The notes: a model not told the origin generated them from the letters alone. Positions 34,553 to 44,030 are shown, counted from the stretch's first letter. The stretch is DNA of 64,000 bases from Thermoproteus uzoniensis 768-20 (GCF_000193375.1 NC_015315.1:1248622-1312621); one strand, 5' to 3'. Made by a program: numbers and translations.

Positions 34553-34807
34553 ATGGTTAGGCCAGCTCTGCGTTCTAGATCCCTCCGGAGGGTCCAGAGG
34601 AGGACGCCGGGCGGCCGCACGGTGGTCCATTACTACAAGAGATTCGCCTCGCCGCCTAAAGACGCCGTAACCGGGGAGCCCATACAAGGCGTTGGCAAGA
34701 GGGTGAAGACGGAACGAGGGGGGTTCAGGCCGCCGTCTAGGCCCTACGGCGGCTACGTCTCGCATAAAGTCCTCGAACGGGCTCTGCGGCTCGCGGTCAG
34801 ATCGTAA
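34553..34807 (+). CDS. rpl34e: Ribosomal protein L34e
   Basis: The 84-residue basic protein reads MVRPALRSRSLRRVQRRTPG and continues with the L34e core HYYKRFASPPKDAVTG and SHKVLERALRLAV. The start was set to ATG 34553 because GTTTTTAAC (34525-34533) lies 24 bases upstream; the frame beginning at 34523 includes the promoter. The stop overlaps the cytidylate kinase start (TAATG), the conserved archaeal L34e-cmk arrangement. A damaged second copy lies 1.8 kb upstream. Confidence 0.93.
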   Translation: MVRPALRSRSLRRVQRRTPGGRTVVHYYKRFASPPKDAVTGEPIQGVGKRVKTERGGFRPPSRPYGGYVSHKVLERALRLAVRS

Positions 34808-35376
34808 TGGTGGTTATAGCCATTTCGGGCCAGCCCGGCTCGGGCAAGACCACGGTCGCTAAGGAGATCGCAAGGGTTTTGGGGCTTAGGCTAAGATCGT
34901 CAGGCGTCCTTTTCAGAGAACTGGCCAAGAGATACGGGATGGAGTTGATAGAGTTCCACAAATACGCCGAGGCGCATCCGGAGATAGATAGAGAGGTGGA
35001 CGCAATGGCTGTGGAGGAGGCCAAGATGGGGGACGCCGTTCTGGAGGGGCATCTGACCGCCTGGGTTGTTAGGCCCTATGCAGATATCTGTATATACTTA
35101 AAGGGGGCTCCGGAGGTCAGAGCCAGGCGGGTGGCCTTGAGAGACGGACGGACCTTCGAGGAGGCTTTGAGGGAGATAATCGAGCGGGAGGAGTTGAACA
35201 GGCGACGGTATAAACAGATCTATAATATCGATATAGCCGATCTCGCCCCCTTCGATCTGGTTATAGACACCACCTATCTGTCTCAAGCCGACGTTGTGAG
35301 GATAACCCTCGACTTCGTGTGCACGGCGCTTTCGGCTAAATTTTCCAAGAATTTATGTGCCTCGGGACGTAGGTAA
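34807..35376 (+). CDS. cmk: Cytidylate kinase (archaeal type)
   Basis: The P-loop GQPGSGKTT (about residues 8-16) opens a 189-residue NMP-kinase fold. The LID-region DGRTFEEALREIIEREELNRRR and the YNIDIADLAPFDLVIDT segment are those of archaeal CMP kinase. It phosphorylates CMP and dCMP for CDP pools. It is coupled to L34e by a TAATG overlap. The last 20 residues (VCTALSAKFSKNL) extend past the usual end and are basic. Confidence 0.91.
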   Translation: MVVIAISGQPGSGKTTVAKEIARVLGLRLRSSGVLFRELAKRYGMELIEFHKYAEAHPEIDREVDAMAVEEAKMGDAVLEGHLTAWVVRPYADICIYLKGAPEVRARRVALRDGRTFEEALREIIEREELNRRRYKQIYNIDIADLAPFDLVIDTTYLSQADVVRITLDFVCTALSAKFSKNLCASGRR

Positions 35377-35407
35377 AAGATATTAACGGCCCGATTCCGC
35401 TTTAAAT

Positions 35408-36484
35408 ATGAAGTTCCTGTTGCGGTGCAAGCCCAACACAATAAAGCCGCCTACCGGGAAGAGGGTTGCCATAATAGGGGCGGGACCCGCCGGCCTCGGC
35501 GCCGCTGGACAGATAAGGTGTCTGGGCCACGAGGTGCACGTCTACGACGCCTTGCCGGAGCCCGGAGGCCTCCTCATATTCGGCATACCCGGCTTCCGCG
35601 TCTCTAAGGAAGGCGTGAGGGAGGGCGTCGAGGAGCTGAGGCAGGTCGGAGTTAAATTCTTCACCTCTACTTTTGTCTACTGCGGAGGGGAGAAGCCCAA
35701 GGAGCACGACGCTTTGTTGCTCGCCAAGCAATTCGCAGATCTCAACGAGATAATCAACAGCTACGACGCGGTGGTCATAGCGACCGGCACTTGGCGGAGC
35801 CGCCGCATGGGCGTCCCCGGAGAGGAGCTGCCGGGCGTCTACCAGGCGCTGGACTTCCTTTTCAGGCTCTACTCACACGAGTTGGGCTATCTGCCCAAAG
35901 AGAAGACGTATCCTCTAGGCTCCAAAGTCCTCGTGGTGGGAGGGGGTCTGACCGCCATAGATGCGGCGGTCGAGGCTCTGATGCACGGGGCTAAGAAGGT
36001 CGTCGTGTCATACAGACGCACCATAAAGGAGGCTCCGGCCGGCGAGTCAAACATAAAGAAAGAGCTCATAGATAGGGGGATAGAGTTCAGAGAGTTGATA
36101 AACCCCGTACGCTTCGAGGGATCGGGCAAATTAGAGAGGGTTGTGTTTGTCAAGATGAGGCTAGGCGCGCCGGATAGATCGGGAAGGCCGAGGCCTGAGC
36201 CGGTGCCGGGCAGCGAGTTCGCCGAGGAGTTCGACACGGTCCTTCTAGCGCTCGGCGAGGAGCCGACCCCACCGTTCCCCGACGGCTGCGCCGGCATCAA
36301 GCTGAACCCGGACGGCACCATCAACGTCGACGAGGCGTTCAGGACCACGAGGAGGGGCGTGTTCGCCGCCGGCGATGTGGTGCACGGGCCCTCACTGATA
36401 GGCAAGGCTCTGGGCGCCGGAATGAGGGTCGTGCCGTATCTCGACGACTATCTGAAAGGCGTCTTGGGCTGGCGCTCCGCTTGA
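35408..36484 (+). CDS. GltD-like FAD/NAD(P)H oxidoreductase next to EtfBA
   Basis: Two dinucleotide-binding motifs are present: GAGPAGLGAAGQIRCLG (FAD, about residues 23-39) and GGGLTAIDAAVEAL (NAD(P)H, about 178-191). The C-terminal GVFAAGDVVHGPSLIGKALG binds FAD. The layout equals the small subunit of glutamate synthase, but the N-terminal cysteine-rich Fe-S domain is missing (358 residues instead of about 470) and no large subunit is nearby. It lies 63 bases before etfB on the same strand. It may feed electrons from NAD(P)H to the Etf pair or act on its own. Confidence 0.82.
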   Translation: MKFLLRCKPNTIKPPTGKRVAIIGAGPAGLGAAGQIRCLGHEVHVYDALPEPGGLLIFGIPGFRVSKEGVREGVEELRQVGVKFFTSTFVYCGGEKPKEHDALLLAKQFADLNEIINSYDAVVIATGTWRSRRMGVPGEELPGVYQALDFLFRLYSHELGYLPKEKTYPLGSKVLVVGGGLTAIDAAVEALMHGAKKVVVSYRRTIKEAPAGESNIKKELIDRGIEFRELINPVRFEGSGKLERVVFVKMRLGAPDRSGRPRPEPVPGSEFAEEFDTVLLALGEEPTPPFPDGCAGIKLNPDGTINVDEAFRTTRRGVFAAGDVVHGPSLIGKALGAGMRVVPYLDDYLKGVLGWRSA

Positions 36485-36546
36485 CGGGCGTAATAGACAT
36501 CTCGCCAAGTCGAGGGATATAATTAAATATCGGAGTCATATCGGCC

Positions 36547-37326
36547 TTGATGAAAATAGCTGTATTGGTAAAGCCCGCGCTCGACACAAGCCAACTCAGA
36601 GTCAGAGAGGGGCGGGTCGTGGTCGAGGAAACTCCTCTGAAGATCAACGACATAGACCGAAACGCCATAGAGGAGGCCCTCAAGCTGAAGGGAGGCGACA
36701 AGGCGTATGCGGTCTCGGTTCTGAAGTGGCCTCCCCTACAGAGGAGGACGCAGGAGGCCGAGAACTTGCTACGCGAGGCGTTGGCCATGGGGCTGGACGA
36801 GGCGTATCTGGTTACTGACGAAGGCCTTATAAATGCCGACCAGACTACCACCGCCAAGGCCATAGCCGCAGTGGTTAAGAAGGTGGGGGCCGATCTAGTC
36901 CTCGCGGCGGAGGCCTCTATAGATAACTACACCGGCGAGGTGCCGCCGCGGGTAGCGGCGGAGCTGGGCTGGCCCCTCTTAACATATGTAAGGGAGATAA
37001 AGGCCGAGGGCGGGAGGATAATAGCCAGGAGGGATCTCGAGGATTCCGTGGAGATCGCCGAGGTCCAGCCGCCGGCCGTGATCTCGGTGACGCGCGAAAT
37101 AAACCAGCCCCGTATACCGACCCTACTGGCCATTAGAGCCGCCATGAAGAAGCCGGTGAACAAGCTCGGCCTAGCCGATCTGGGGCTGAAGCCGGAGCCG
37201 AGAGCCGAGCTCGTGGAGTATAGGCCCGTGGTGATCCAGCGCAAGAGGGTGATAATCAAGGACGGGACGCCCGAGGAGAAGGCAGACAAACTACTTCAAT
37301 ACCTAAGGCAGGAGGGGGTGATATGA
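36547..37326 (+). CDS. etfB: Electron transfer flavoprotein beta subunit
   Basis: The 259 residues start MKIAVLVKPALDTSQLRVREG. They contain the family core VLAAEASIDNYTGEVPPRVAAEL and the ETF-beta signature region VEIAEVQPPAVISVTREINQPR. The beta subunit binds AMP or, in bifurcating ETFs, a second FAD. Its stop overlaps etfA by four bases. A preceding GltD-like flavoprotein suggests NAD(P)H as donor or acceptor. Whether the complex bifurcates cannot be told by eye. Confidence 0.92.
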   Translation: MMKIAVLVKPALDTSQLRVREGRVVVEETPLKINDIDRNAIEEALKLKGGDKAYAVSVLKWPPLQRRTQEAENLLREALAMGLDEAYLVTDEGLINADQTTTAKAIAAVVKKVGADLVLAAEASIDNYTGEVPPRVAAELGWPLLTYVREIKAEGGRIIARRDLEDSVEIAEVQPPAVISVTREINQPRIPTLLAIRAAMKKPVNKLGLADLGLKPEPRAELVEYRPVVIQRKRVIIKDGTPEEKADKLLQYLRQEGVI

Positions 37327-38213
37327 AGGCGCTAGTCGTATACCCAAACAGAGAGGCGCTCTACGCAGCCTCAGCCATTGGCGAGTACGCGGCCCTCGCC
37401 GTAGGCGACGCCGAGCTGAAAAGCGCCGAGGGAACCCCAGTAGTGTACTTCGTCAAGGGCGATCCGAGGGATCTGGGCTTGAGAGCCTCCGCCGTCCTCC
37501 AGCTCGCGAAGGACTACGACGTAGTCGTGATGCCCTCCCATAAGGACTCCAAGACTCTGGGCGGGTACATAGCGCAGAGGCTAGGCGCCCCCTTTGCGAC
37601 CGACGTGACGTCGCTTAAGCAAGAAGGCGACAAGCTCGTGGTTGAGAGGTACGTGTTCGGCAACAAGGCTGTGGCGGTTCTGCGGCTATCCGTCCCGGCG
37701 ATCTTGACAATAGCCCCCGGCAAGTTCATGGGGGAGCCGCCCAAGGCCCAGTCTAAGGTCGTCGAGCTCTCGCCCCAGCTGGCACAGCTTTTCAAGATAT
37801 CGGGCGTGGAGCCTAAGGCGTCGGGCGGCGTCAAGATAGAGGAGGCCGAAATAATAGTATCCGCCGGCAGGGGCTTCAAGAAGAAGGAGGATTTAGCGCT
37901 TGCGTTCGATTTGGCCAAGGCGCTCGGCGGCCAGGTGGGCTGTTCGAGGCCTATAGCGGCAGATCTCAAGTGGCTGTCGGAGGACCACTGGGTGGGCTTG
38001 TCGGGCCATAAGGTGAGGCCGAAGCTCTACCTAGCGATAGGCATATCAGGCCAGCCCCAACACATAGCGGGCATACTCGACTCGCGCATAATCGCGGCGA
38101 TAAACAGCGATCCGAGCGCCCCGATATTCCAATACGCCGACTACGGCGTGGTGGAGGACCTCTACAAGATTGTCCCGATATTGATAAAGAAAGTGAGCGA
38201 GCTCAAGAGATAG
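37323..38213 (+). CDS. etfA: Electron transfer flavoprotein alpha subunit
   Basis: The C-terminal FAD domain is clear: CSRPIAADLKWLSEDHWVGLSG, then PKLYLAIGISGQPQH and the closing NSDPSAPIFQYADYGVVEDL. The N-terminal domain starts MKALVVYPNREALYAA. At 296 residues it is typical. With EtfB it forms a soluble heterodimer passing electrons between a dehydrogenase and a quinone- or ferredoxin-linked partner. The membrane partner (FixC/X type) is not in the window. Confidence 0.93.
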   Translation: MKALVVYPNREALYAASAIGEYAALAVGDAELKSAEGTPVVYFVKGDPRDLGLRASAVLQLAKDYDVVVMPSHKDSKTLGGYIAQRLGAPFATDVTSLKQEGDKLVVERYVFGNKAVAVLRLSVPAILTIAPGKFMGEPPKAQSKVVELSPQLAQLFKISGVEPKASGGVKIEEAEIIVSAGRGFKKKEDLALAFDLAKALGGQVGCSRPIAADLKWLSEDHWVGLSGHKVRPKLYLAIGISGQPQHIAGILDSRIIAAINSDPSAPIFQYADYGVVEDLYKIVPILIKKVSELKR

Positions 38214-38241
38214 ATCCCTTTTTATACCCGCAATTATCTCA

Positions 38242-41200
38242 GTGGACTTCCGCGTTCTTCCTGCTCTGTACCTACATAGCTGTCCCAACTGCGGAGGCGC
38301 CGTAGAGTCGTACAGACTCGCCGAAGGGCTTCCCTGCTCTGAGTGCCTTCCGGAGGAAGTCGCCGGAAGCGACATCAGACGGGTCATAGAAAATCTAAGG
38401 CGGCGGAACGCGTTGCGGGGTCTGGCGCCTCTGGCCGACGTCTTGAGGAGGTACGAGGAGATCGCGAACCTTTTCGAGAAGGTGGTGGGATTCCGCATGT
38501 GGGGAGCGCAGAGGCTGTGGGCTAGGCGTCTGGCCGCCGGCAAGAGCTTCGCCGTAGTTGCGCCGACCGGCTCCGGCAAGACTACTTTCCTCCTCATATC
38601 GGCGCTGTACATGACAAGCCGAGGCAAGGCGTTGCTGGTGTTCCCCACATCGGCGCTGGCCTATCAAGCCTACAAAAAGCTACTAGACTATTCCTCCCGC
38701 GCCGGCCTCGCCCCGAGGATAGTGACGTACAACACGATGCTTAAGCCCCAGGAGAGGGAGGAGGCGCTCAAGAGAATCGAGGCGGGGGATTTCGATATAC
38801 TGGTCATAACCTCCGCGTTTCTTCCCAAGTACTTCGAGCTGTTGGCGAGGCACAAATTCGCCTTCGTAGCCACCGACGACGTGGACAGCGTATTGAGGGC
38901 CACCAGCAAGAACATAGAGCGGTTGCTCAAGCTACTGGGCGCCACCGACGAGGTGCTCGGCAAGGCCTTCGAGCTCATAGAACTGGGCAAGAAGAGGGGC
39001 AAGGCCGTGCTGGCCGGCGATGAGAAAGAGGCCGAGAGGATAGAACGGGAGATCGAGAAGGCCAGAGAGGAGTTGAGGAGGATTAAGGCGGAGTTGAGGC
39101 TTGGAGTCTTCGTGGCGTCGGGCGCCCTCGCCAAGGCCAGACGCACGGCGCGGTTGCTCCTGTTCAGAGAGATCTTGGGGTTCGACGTAGGGGGGAGGGC
39201 CGAGGGTCTGAGGAACGTATACGACCTCTACGTGAAGATGGCCGAGGATCCCAAGACGCAGGTGGCGGAGCTCGTCAAGAGGCTGGGAGGAGGGGGCATA
39301 ATCTACGTGCTCGACAAGGACTTCGGCAAGGATCTTGTCCAGCATCTCCAAGCCTCCGGCATCAAGGCGGAGCACTTCTTCAGGCCGAGGAGAAAGGTCT
39401 TAGAGGCCTTCGAGCAAGGCCAGCTCTCTGTCTTGGTGGGGCTGGCGTCGCCTAGATCTGCGCTGGTCAGAGGCATAGATCTGCCCCACGTGATAAGGTA
39501 CGTCGTGTTCGTGGGGATACCCAAGTATAAGTTCAGGGTCAAGCTGGACGAGTTCTCCGTGCCGGCTTTCTTGAGCTTCCTCTACAACGTCAGGGCTATC
39601 CTGCCGCAAGATCTGAGGTTCAGGGCCGACAGACTCATAGCGCAACTGAGGCGCATAGCGCCCTATTCGGCCAGACTCGACAAAATTTTGAAAGAGGGAG
39701 CCTCAAACTCCTTCGAGGAGTACGTCCTAGGCGTCGCCAAATCGGCTGTGGAGTTCGTCGCCAGTCTCCTGAGCAGGGACGATATCAGGAAGGCCATAGA
39801 GGCCTCCACGGAGATAAAACTGACCTATATAGGAGAGCAACTATATGTCCTTCTGCCAGACGTCACGACATATATACAGGGAAGCGGGAGGACCTCGCGC
39901 CTCTACGCCGGAGGCCTCTCGAGAGGCCTCAGCGTGGTCCTCGTCGACGACGAGAAGGTGCTTAACGCGTTGATCAGAGAGATGGAGCTGAGATTTGACG
40001 ACGTGCGGTTCGAGGAACTCTCGAAGGCCGACCTAGACGGCATCTTGAAGAGCGTCGATGAGGACCGGGAGAACATAAGGCGCATACTATCGGGGATGTT
40101 GAAGCCCGAGGAGCTCGCGTCTAGGGATCTCATGAAAAGCATATTGCTGGTGGTCGAGTCCCCAACTAAGGCTAGGACGATAGCCTCGTTCTTCGGAAGG
40201 CCCAACATGTTGATAATAGGCGGCATGCCGGCCTACGAGGTGTCCACAGGGGATTCCATGTTGACCGTCATAGCCACTATGGGCCACATATACGAGTTGC
40301 CCACAAACCTACAGAGAGTGGCCGAAGACGAACGTAGGAAGATTTGGAGGCTCGTGAAGCCTGTGGCGGCAGGTCCCTACAGCCCGATGGACTACTCCGT
40401 GGTCAAGACAGAGGCGGGGTACGTGCCCATATACAACAGGATATATAAATGCCCCGGAAGCTCCTACGTCGACGACCTCGACGTGCCGGAGGGCTGTAAA
40501 CCCCTCGACATGATCTCCACGTTGAGGGAACTCGCGTCCGAAGTAGACGCAGTCTACCTAGGCACCGACCCCGACTCCGAAGGCGAGAAGATAGCCTACG
40601 ACGTATATCTAATATTGCGGCCCTACGTAGGGCTCATCAAGAGGATAGAGTTCCACGAGGTGACCAGAAGGGCTATTATGAACGCCTTGGCGTCGCCGAG
40701 AGACGTCAACCTCTCGATGGTCGCCGCCCAGATCGTTAGGAGGATAGAGGATAGATGGCTCGGCTTCGGCTTAAGCAGGAAGGTGCAGGAGGCCCACGGC
40801 CTCGCATTCCTCTCGGCAGGCAGAGTCCAGACGCCTGTGCTCGGCTGGATAGTAGAACGCTACGAGAACTCCAAGGCGGAGCGCAAGTTCGACGTAGTGC
40901 TCAAGATAGGCGATGGACAGATCAGGCTGGCCCTCCCCGAGGACGTCTATAAAGCGCTTAAGGAAAACAGAAAGGCGAGGATATCTCTGCTGGAGGAGAA
41001 GACCGAGACCATACAGCCCCCGCCGCCGTACACCACCGACGAATATATGCGCGACGCGGTGAACAAGCTGGGCATAAGCGCTGAGGAGGCCATGAGCATA
41101 GCGCAGGATCTGTTCGAGAGCGGGTTCATCACATACCACCGCACCGACAGCACCAGGATCTCGACGACCGGCATAGGCGTGGCTAGGGAGTACGTCGCGC

Positions 41201-41916
41201 GGCGCCACGGCGCCGATGCCTTTAGGCCGAGGACTTGGAGCGCCGGCGAGGAGGGGGCGCACGAGGCGATTAGGCCCACCAGGCCCATAGACGCCGAGGA
41301 GCTTAGAGGCCTCGTGGCGGCTGGCGTGATACAGCCGACTATAAGACTCACGAGGAACCACTACGCCGCTTACGATCTCATATTCAGGAGGTTCATGGCG
41401 AGCCAAATGCGCGAGGCTGAGGTGGTTGTGGCTAGATATGCGCTCTTGCTCGACGGCTTTAACGCCGAGGTGAGGCGGGTCGTAGAGGTTAAGAACGAGG
41501 GATTCTTGGCCGAGTACAGATCGGTGGAGCTGGAGCCGCGCCTGCCGACGGGCGAGGTCGACGTAGAGATAGCATACGCCAAGAGGCTCGTAGAGCTCCT
41601 CTCGCAAGCCGACGTCCTCAGAATGATGAGGGAGAGAGGGATCGGCAGGCCCAGCACCTACGCCAAGATACTCGAGGTGCTGTCGCGGAGAGGCTACGTG
41701 GTGGTTAGAGGGAGGAGGAAGTTCATGATCCCTACCAAGAGGGGTATAGAGATCTATAGATACCTAAGGGAGAACTACGGCAAGCTGGTCAGCGAGGAGA
41801 GGACTAGGCTAATAGAGAAGTATATGGACGATGTGGAGAACGGGAGGAAGAACTACGTCGCCGTCCTAGACGAGCTGTTCACCGAGTTCCTACAGGAGGT
41901 GTTAACGCGGCAGTAG
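38242..41916 (+). CDS. rgy: Reverse gyrase
   Basis: This 1224-residue fusion has an N-terminal zinc finger (CPNCGGAV...CSEC, residues 14-33) and a helicase-like half with Walker A K113 in APTGSGKTTFLL and the DEAD-like TDDVDSVL. The type IA topoisomerase half contains VVESPTKARTIASFFG, TDPDSEGEKIAYDV, a second CPG...EGC zinc segment near 735-755, and the catalytic Y965 in TYHRTDSTRIS. It introduces positive supercoils and is the hallmark of hyperthermophiles. The latch region lies between the two halves. GTG lies about 20 bases after CTTTTTATACC. Confidence 0.97.
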   Translation: MDFRVLPALYLHSCPNCGGAVESYRLAEGLPCSECLPEEVAGSDIRRVIENLRRRNALRGLAPLADVLRRYEEIANLFEKVVGFRMWGAQRLWARRLAAGKSFAVVAPTGSGKTTFLLISALYMTSRGKALLVFPTSALAYQAYKKLLDYSSRAGLAPRIVTYNTMLKPQEREEALKRIEAGDFDILVITSAFLPKYFELLARHKFAFVATDDVDSVLRATSKNIERLLKLLGATDEVLGKAFELIELGKKRGKAVLAGDEKEAERIEREIEKAREELRRIKAELRLGVFVASGALAKARRTARLLLFREILGFDVGGRAEGLRNVYDLYVKMAEDPKTQVAELVKRLGGGGIIYVLDKDFGKDLVQHLQASGIKAEHFFRPRRKVLEAFEQGQLSVLVGLASPRSALVRGIDLPHVIRYVVFVGIPKYKFRVKLDEFSVPAFLSFLYNVRAILPQDLRFRADRLIAQLRRIAPYSARLDKILKEGASNSFEEYVLGVAKSAVEFVASLLSRDDIRKAIEASTEIKLTYIGEQLYVLLPDVTTYIQGSGRTSRLYAGGLSRGLSVVLVDDEKVLNALIREMELRFDDVRFEELSKADLDGILKSVDEDRENIRRILSGMLKPEELASRDLMKSILLVVESPTKARTIASFFGRPNMLIIGGMPAYEVSTGDSMLTVIATMGHIYELPTNLQRVAEDERRKIWRLVKPVAAGPYSPMDYSVVKTEAGYVPIYNRIYKCPGSSYVDDLDVPEGCKPLDMISTLRELASEVDAVYLGTDPDSEGEKIAYDVYLILRPYVGLIKRIEFHEVTRRAIMNALASPRDVNLSMVAAQIVRRIEDRWLGFGLSRKVQEAHGLAFLSAGRVQTPVLGWIVERYENSKAERKFDVVLKIGDGQIRLALPEDVYKALKENRKARISLLEEKTETIQPPPPYTTDEYMRDAVNKLGISAEEAMSIAQDLFESGFITYHRTDSTRISTTGIGVAREYVARRHGADAFRPRTWSAGEEGAHEAIRPTRPIDAEELRGLVAAGVIQPTIRLTRNHYAAYDLIFRRFMASQMREAEVVVARYALLLDGFNAEVRRVVEVKNEGFLAEYRSVELEPRLPTGEVDVEIAYAKRLVELLSQADVLRMMRERGIGRPSTYAKILEVLSRRGYVVVRGRRKFMIPTKRGIEIYRYLRENYGKLVSEERTRLIEKYMDDVENGRKNYVAVLDELFTEFLQEVLTRQ

Positions 41917-41938
41917 CTTAAAAATATCAGAATATTAC

Positions 41939-42028
41939 GTGAGCTACATAGAGCTGAGACGGCTTATACTTGAGATCTTAGACAGGAAATTTTCCGCCAA
42001 GCCGCAGGAGACTTCGACGGAGCCATAG
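41939..42028 (+). CDS. Possible 29-residue ORF after reverse gyrase
   Basis: GTG at 41939 opens MSYIELRRLILEILDRKF and ends at TAG 42026. A TATA-like GCTTAAAAAT (41916-41925) lies about 20 bases upstream. The peptide is amphipathic and charged. It could be a micro-protein or the first codons of a lost gene, since the DNA behind it encodes nothing else before the convergent ABC permease. Confidence 0.3.
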   Translation: MSYIELRRLILEILDRKFSAKPQETSTEP

Positions 42029-42064
42029 CCCAACCGGCCTCTATCGGCACCGGCAGACGCTGAG

Positions 42065-42799
42065 CTAGACTTGCCTCCACCGGGCCACCTTGGCTAGTAG
42101 AATCAGCGAAATTACGGCGTATATAACGAGCGAGATCCAAGACGCGACGATCACATAGGCGCCGTAGCGGACCATGCCCAGAGCCGATTGGCCTATTATG
42201 CCCGCCGCGCCCGTCGGCAACAGGACGCCGAGAAGCTCGTTGGGCAACACGGTGGCCGGCCAATAGACAGGCGCCATGGCCGACAACACCGCGCTCAGTA
42301 TACCCGGCACGGCCCAGGCGTACCGCATCTGTTTGATGAGGGTCGATATGGCGAAGCCCAAGCCCGCCGTGGACACCCACAGCAGTATCATGGAGATTGC
42401 CAGCGCGGCGGCTCCCATGATCGTGAACGCGCCGAGCACTGCAAGGTAGCCTGCGTAGAAGGCTATGGCGGGCGCCGCGAATATGAACGAGCTCAGCGCA
42501 AGGCCGAGCGCGTAGGCGATTGGGCTCACCGGTGCAGCCACCAACATTTGCTGAAATTTTATCTCCAGCCTGTAGAAGGTGGCGTCGCCTATTAAGGATA
42601 TGCCGTTAGACGCGACGGTCCATATCAAGCCTCCCAGCAAACCCCATCTAAGGCCGGCCTCGCCCGCGTAAATGGCCAGAACTATCAAGAAGCTGAGGGG
42701 CGTCACGGAGTTTGCCACAAGCCAGATCCAGCTACGCACTAGCGGGACCCAGCCGTTGAGCCAACCAATCACCAGTATGTCCCTCAAGAGCTTCTTCAT
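42065..42799 (-). CDS. ABC-2 type exporter permease
   Basis: The 244-residue protein has six predicted membrane segments (for example LIVLAIYAGEAGL, ISMILLWVSTAGLGFAIS). It carries the ABC-2 family pattern PVSPIAYALGLALSSF after an amphipathic LEIKFQQMLVAAP. It forms a dimeric channel driven by the ATPase encoded just upstream, with which it overlaps by four bases. Substrates of this group include drugs, polysaccharides and lipids. None is indicated here. Confidence 0.86.
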   Translation of the reverse strand: MKKLLRDILVIGWLNGWVPLVRSWIWLVANSVTPLSFLIVLAIYAGEAGLRWGLLGGLIWTVASNGISLIGDATFYRLEIKFQQMLVAAPVSPIAYALGLALSSFIFAAPAIAFYAGYLAVLGAFTIMGAAALAISMILLWVSTAGLGFAISTLIKQMRYAWAVPGILSAVLSAMAPVYWPATVLPNELLGVLLPTGAAGIIGQSALGMVRYGAYVIVASWISLVIYAVISLILLAKVARWRQV

Positions 42800-43677
42800 G
42801 ACTCCTCCGATATGGCTCCTATCCTATACAACACGTAGTCCTCGAGAGATCTCTGCCGTATACTCACTTTAGCCCCGGCTCTGATCAAGCTGTCGGCGAT
42901 CTCGCCGGGGTCGTCGACGAAGTATATCCCCCTATCGCCTATGGCCATATGAGGCTTCCTATCTATCGAGTTAGGGATCCCGTATGCCTCGACCACGTAT
43001 TTGCCCGGCACCTTCTCTATCAAGGCCCCGGGAGAGCCCACGTCCACCACCCTGCCCTTGTTTATCAAAACGACGTAGTCGCTCAACGACTGGGCCTCCT
43101 CCACGTAGTGAGTGGTCAGGAGAACCGTGACGCCGTTCCGCCTCATCGACGACACTGCGTTCCACACAATCCTGCGCGAGAATACGTCCAAGCCTGTGGT
43201 CGGCTCGTCGAGGAACACCACGTCCACGTCGGCGGCTAGGACGGCCGCGAGGAGCACGCGCCTCTTAGTGCCGCCCGACAAGGTCTGTATCTCCCTCCCC
43301 TTCACGTCGGAGAGCTGGAGCTCCGCCAACGCCTGCTCGGCCCTTCGCCGCGCCTCTCGTCGGGGGTATCCCCTCAAGAGGAGGTAGGCGTACACGAACT
43401 CGTAGGGGGTGAGGAACCCTATGGGCGAGCCCTCCTGCGGAACTGCGGCTATCCTACGCCTTATTTTCTCGGCTTCCTTGACCACGTCGTGGCCCGCGAC
43501 GTAGGCCCTACCCTTCGTGGGCAACAGCTCCGTTATCAGTATCCTCACCAGAGTAGTCTTGCCAGCGCCGTTAGGGCCTAAGATGGACACAACGCGCCCG
43601 GCGTCGGCCGAGAACGTGACGTCTTGTAGCGCCCACACGTCTCCGAACCTCTTGCCGAGCCCCTCAGCGGCGATCAT
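42796..43677 (-). CDS. ABC exporter ATP-binding protein (DrrA-like)
   Basis: Walker A is GPNGAGKTTLVR (about residues 35-46), the signature TLSGGTKRRVLLAA, and Walker B VVFLDEPTTGLD. Downstream, a C-terminal segment of about 70 residues after GSPGALIEKVPGKYVVEA matches the DrrA-type extension. It hydrolyses ATP for the ABC-2 permease encoded four bases overlapping. The pair is a two-gene exporter unit; QueF-L lies 20 bases upstream on the same strand and could be cotranscribed. Confidence 0.91.
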   Translation of the reverse strand: MIAAEGLGKRFGDVWALQDVTFSADAGRVVSILGPNGAGKTTLVRILITELLPTKGRAYVAGHDVVKEAEKIRRRIAAVPQEGSPIGFLTPYEFVYAYLLLRGYPRREARRRAEQALAELQLSDVKGREIQTLSGGTKRRVLLAAVLAADVDVVFLDEPTTGLDVFSRRIVWNAVSSMRRNGVTVLLTTHYVEEAQSLSDYVVLINKGRVVDVGSPGALIEKVPGKYVVEAYGIPNSIDRKPHMAIGDRGIYFVDDPGEIADSLIRAGAKVSIRQRSLEDYVLYRIGAISEES

Positions 43678-43697
43678 GAGAGCGACTAGCGGAGCGC

Positions 43698-44030
43698 CTA
43701 AATATATATAGTGGGCTGGCCGCCGATCTCGGCCGTCACTTCGACCTCCACGCCTCTGTAGGTCGACCTCGCAACGACCTTGACGTATGCAGGCGATATG
43801 GCGTTTCTTATCCTCTCGGCTATATCCACCGCCAACTCCTCGTGGAATATCTCTCTGCCCCTATAGCTCTCCAAGATCTTCTCGAATTCCTCTATCAACA
43901 AGGCGTGTTCCCTCGGCACGTACTCGACCTCGACCACGTACTCGTCGACTGTCTTGCTCACGGGGCATACCGCCTCGGCCCGTCCCCTGAGCTTTACCCT
44001 ACTGGGTCTTTTGGAGAGGCGTATCGACAC
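43698..44030 (-). CDS. QueF-like archaeosine synthase (QueF-L)
   Basis: At 110 residues this equals the short crenarchaeal QueF-L. C22 in AEAVCPVSKTVDEY is the thioimide-forming cysteine of the QueF/GCH-I fold, and FHEELAVDIAERI supplies the base-binding glutamate. In Pyrobaculum QueF-L turns preQ0 at tRNA position 15 into archaeosine by adding ammonia, in place of ArcS. It overlaps a short TGT-like gene by 32 bases, so the two are made together. The family assignment is by motif and length. Confidence 0.85.
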   Translation of the reverse strand: MSIRLSKRPSRVKLRGRAEAVCPVSKTVDEYVVEVEYVPREHALLIEEFEKILESYRGREIFHEELAVDIAERIRNAISPAYVKVVARSTYRGVEVEVTAEIGGQPTIYI

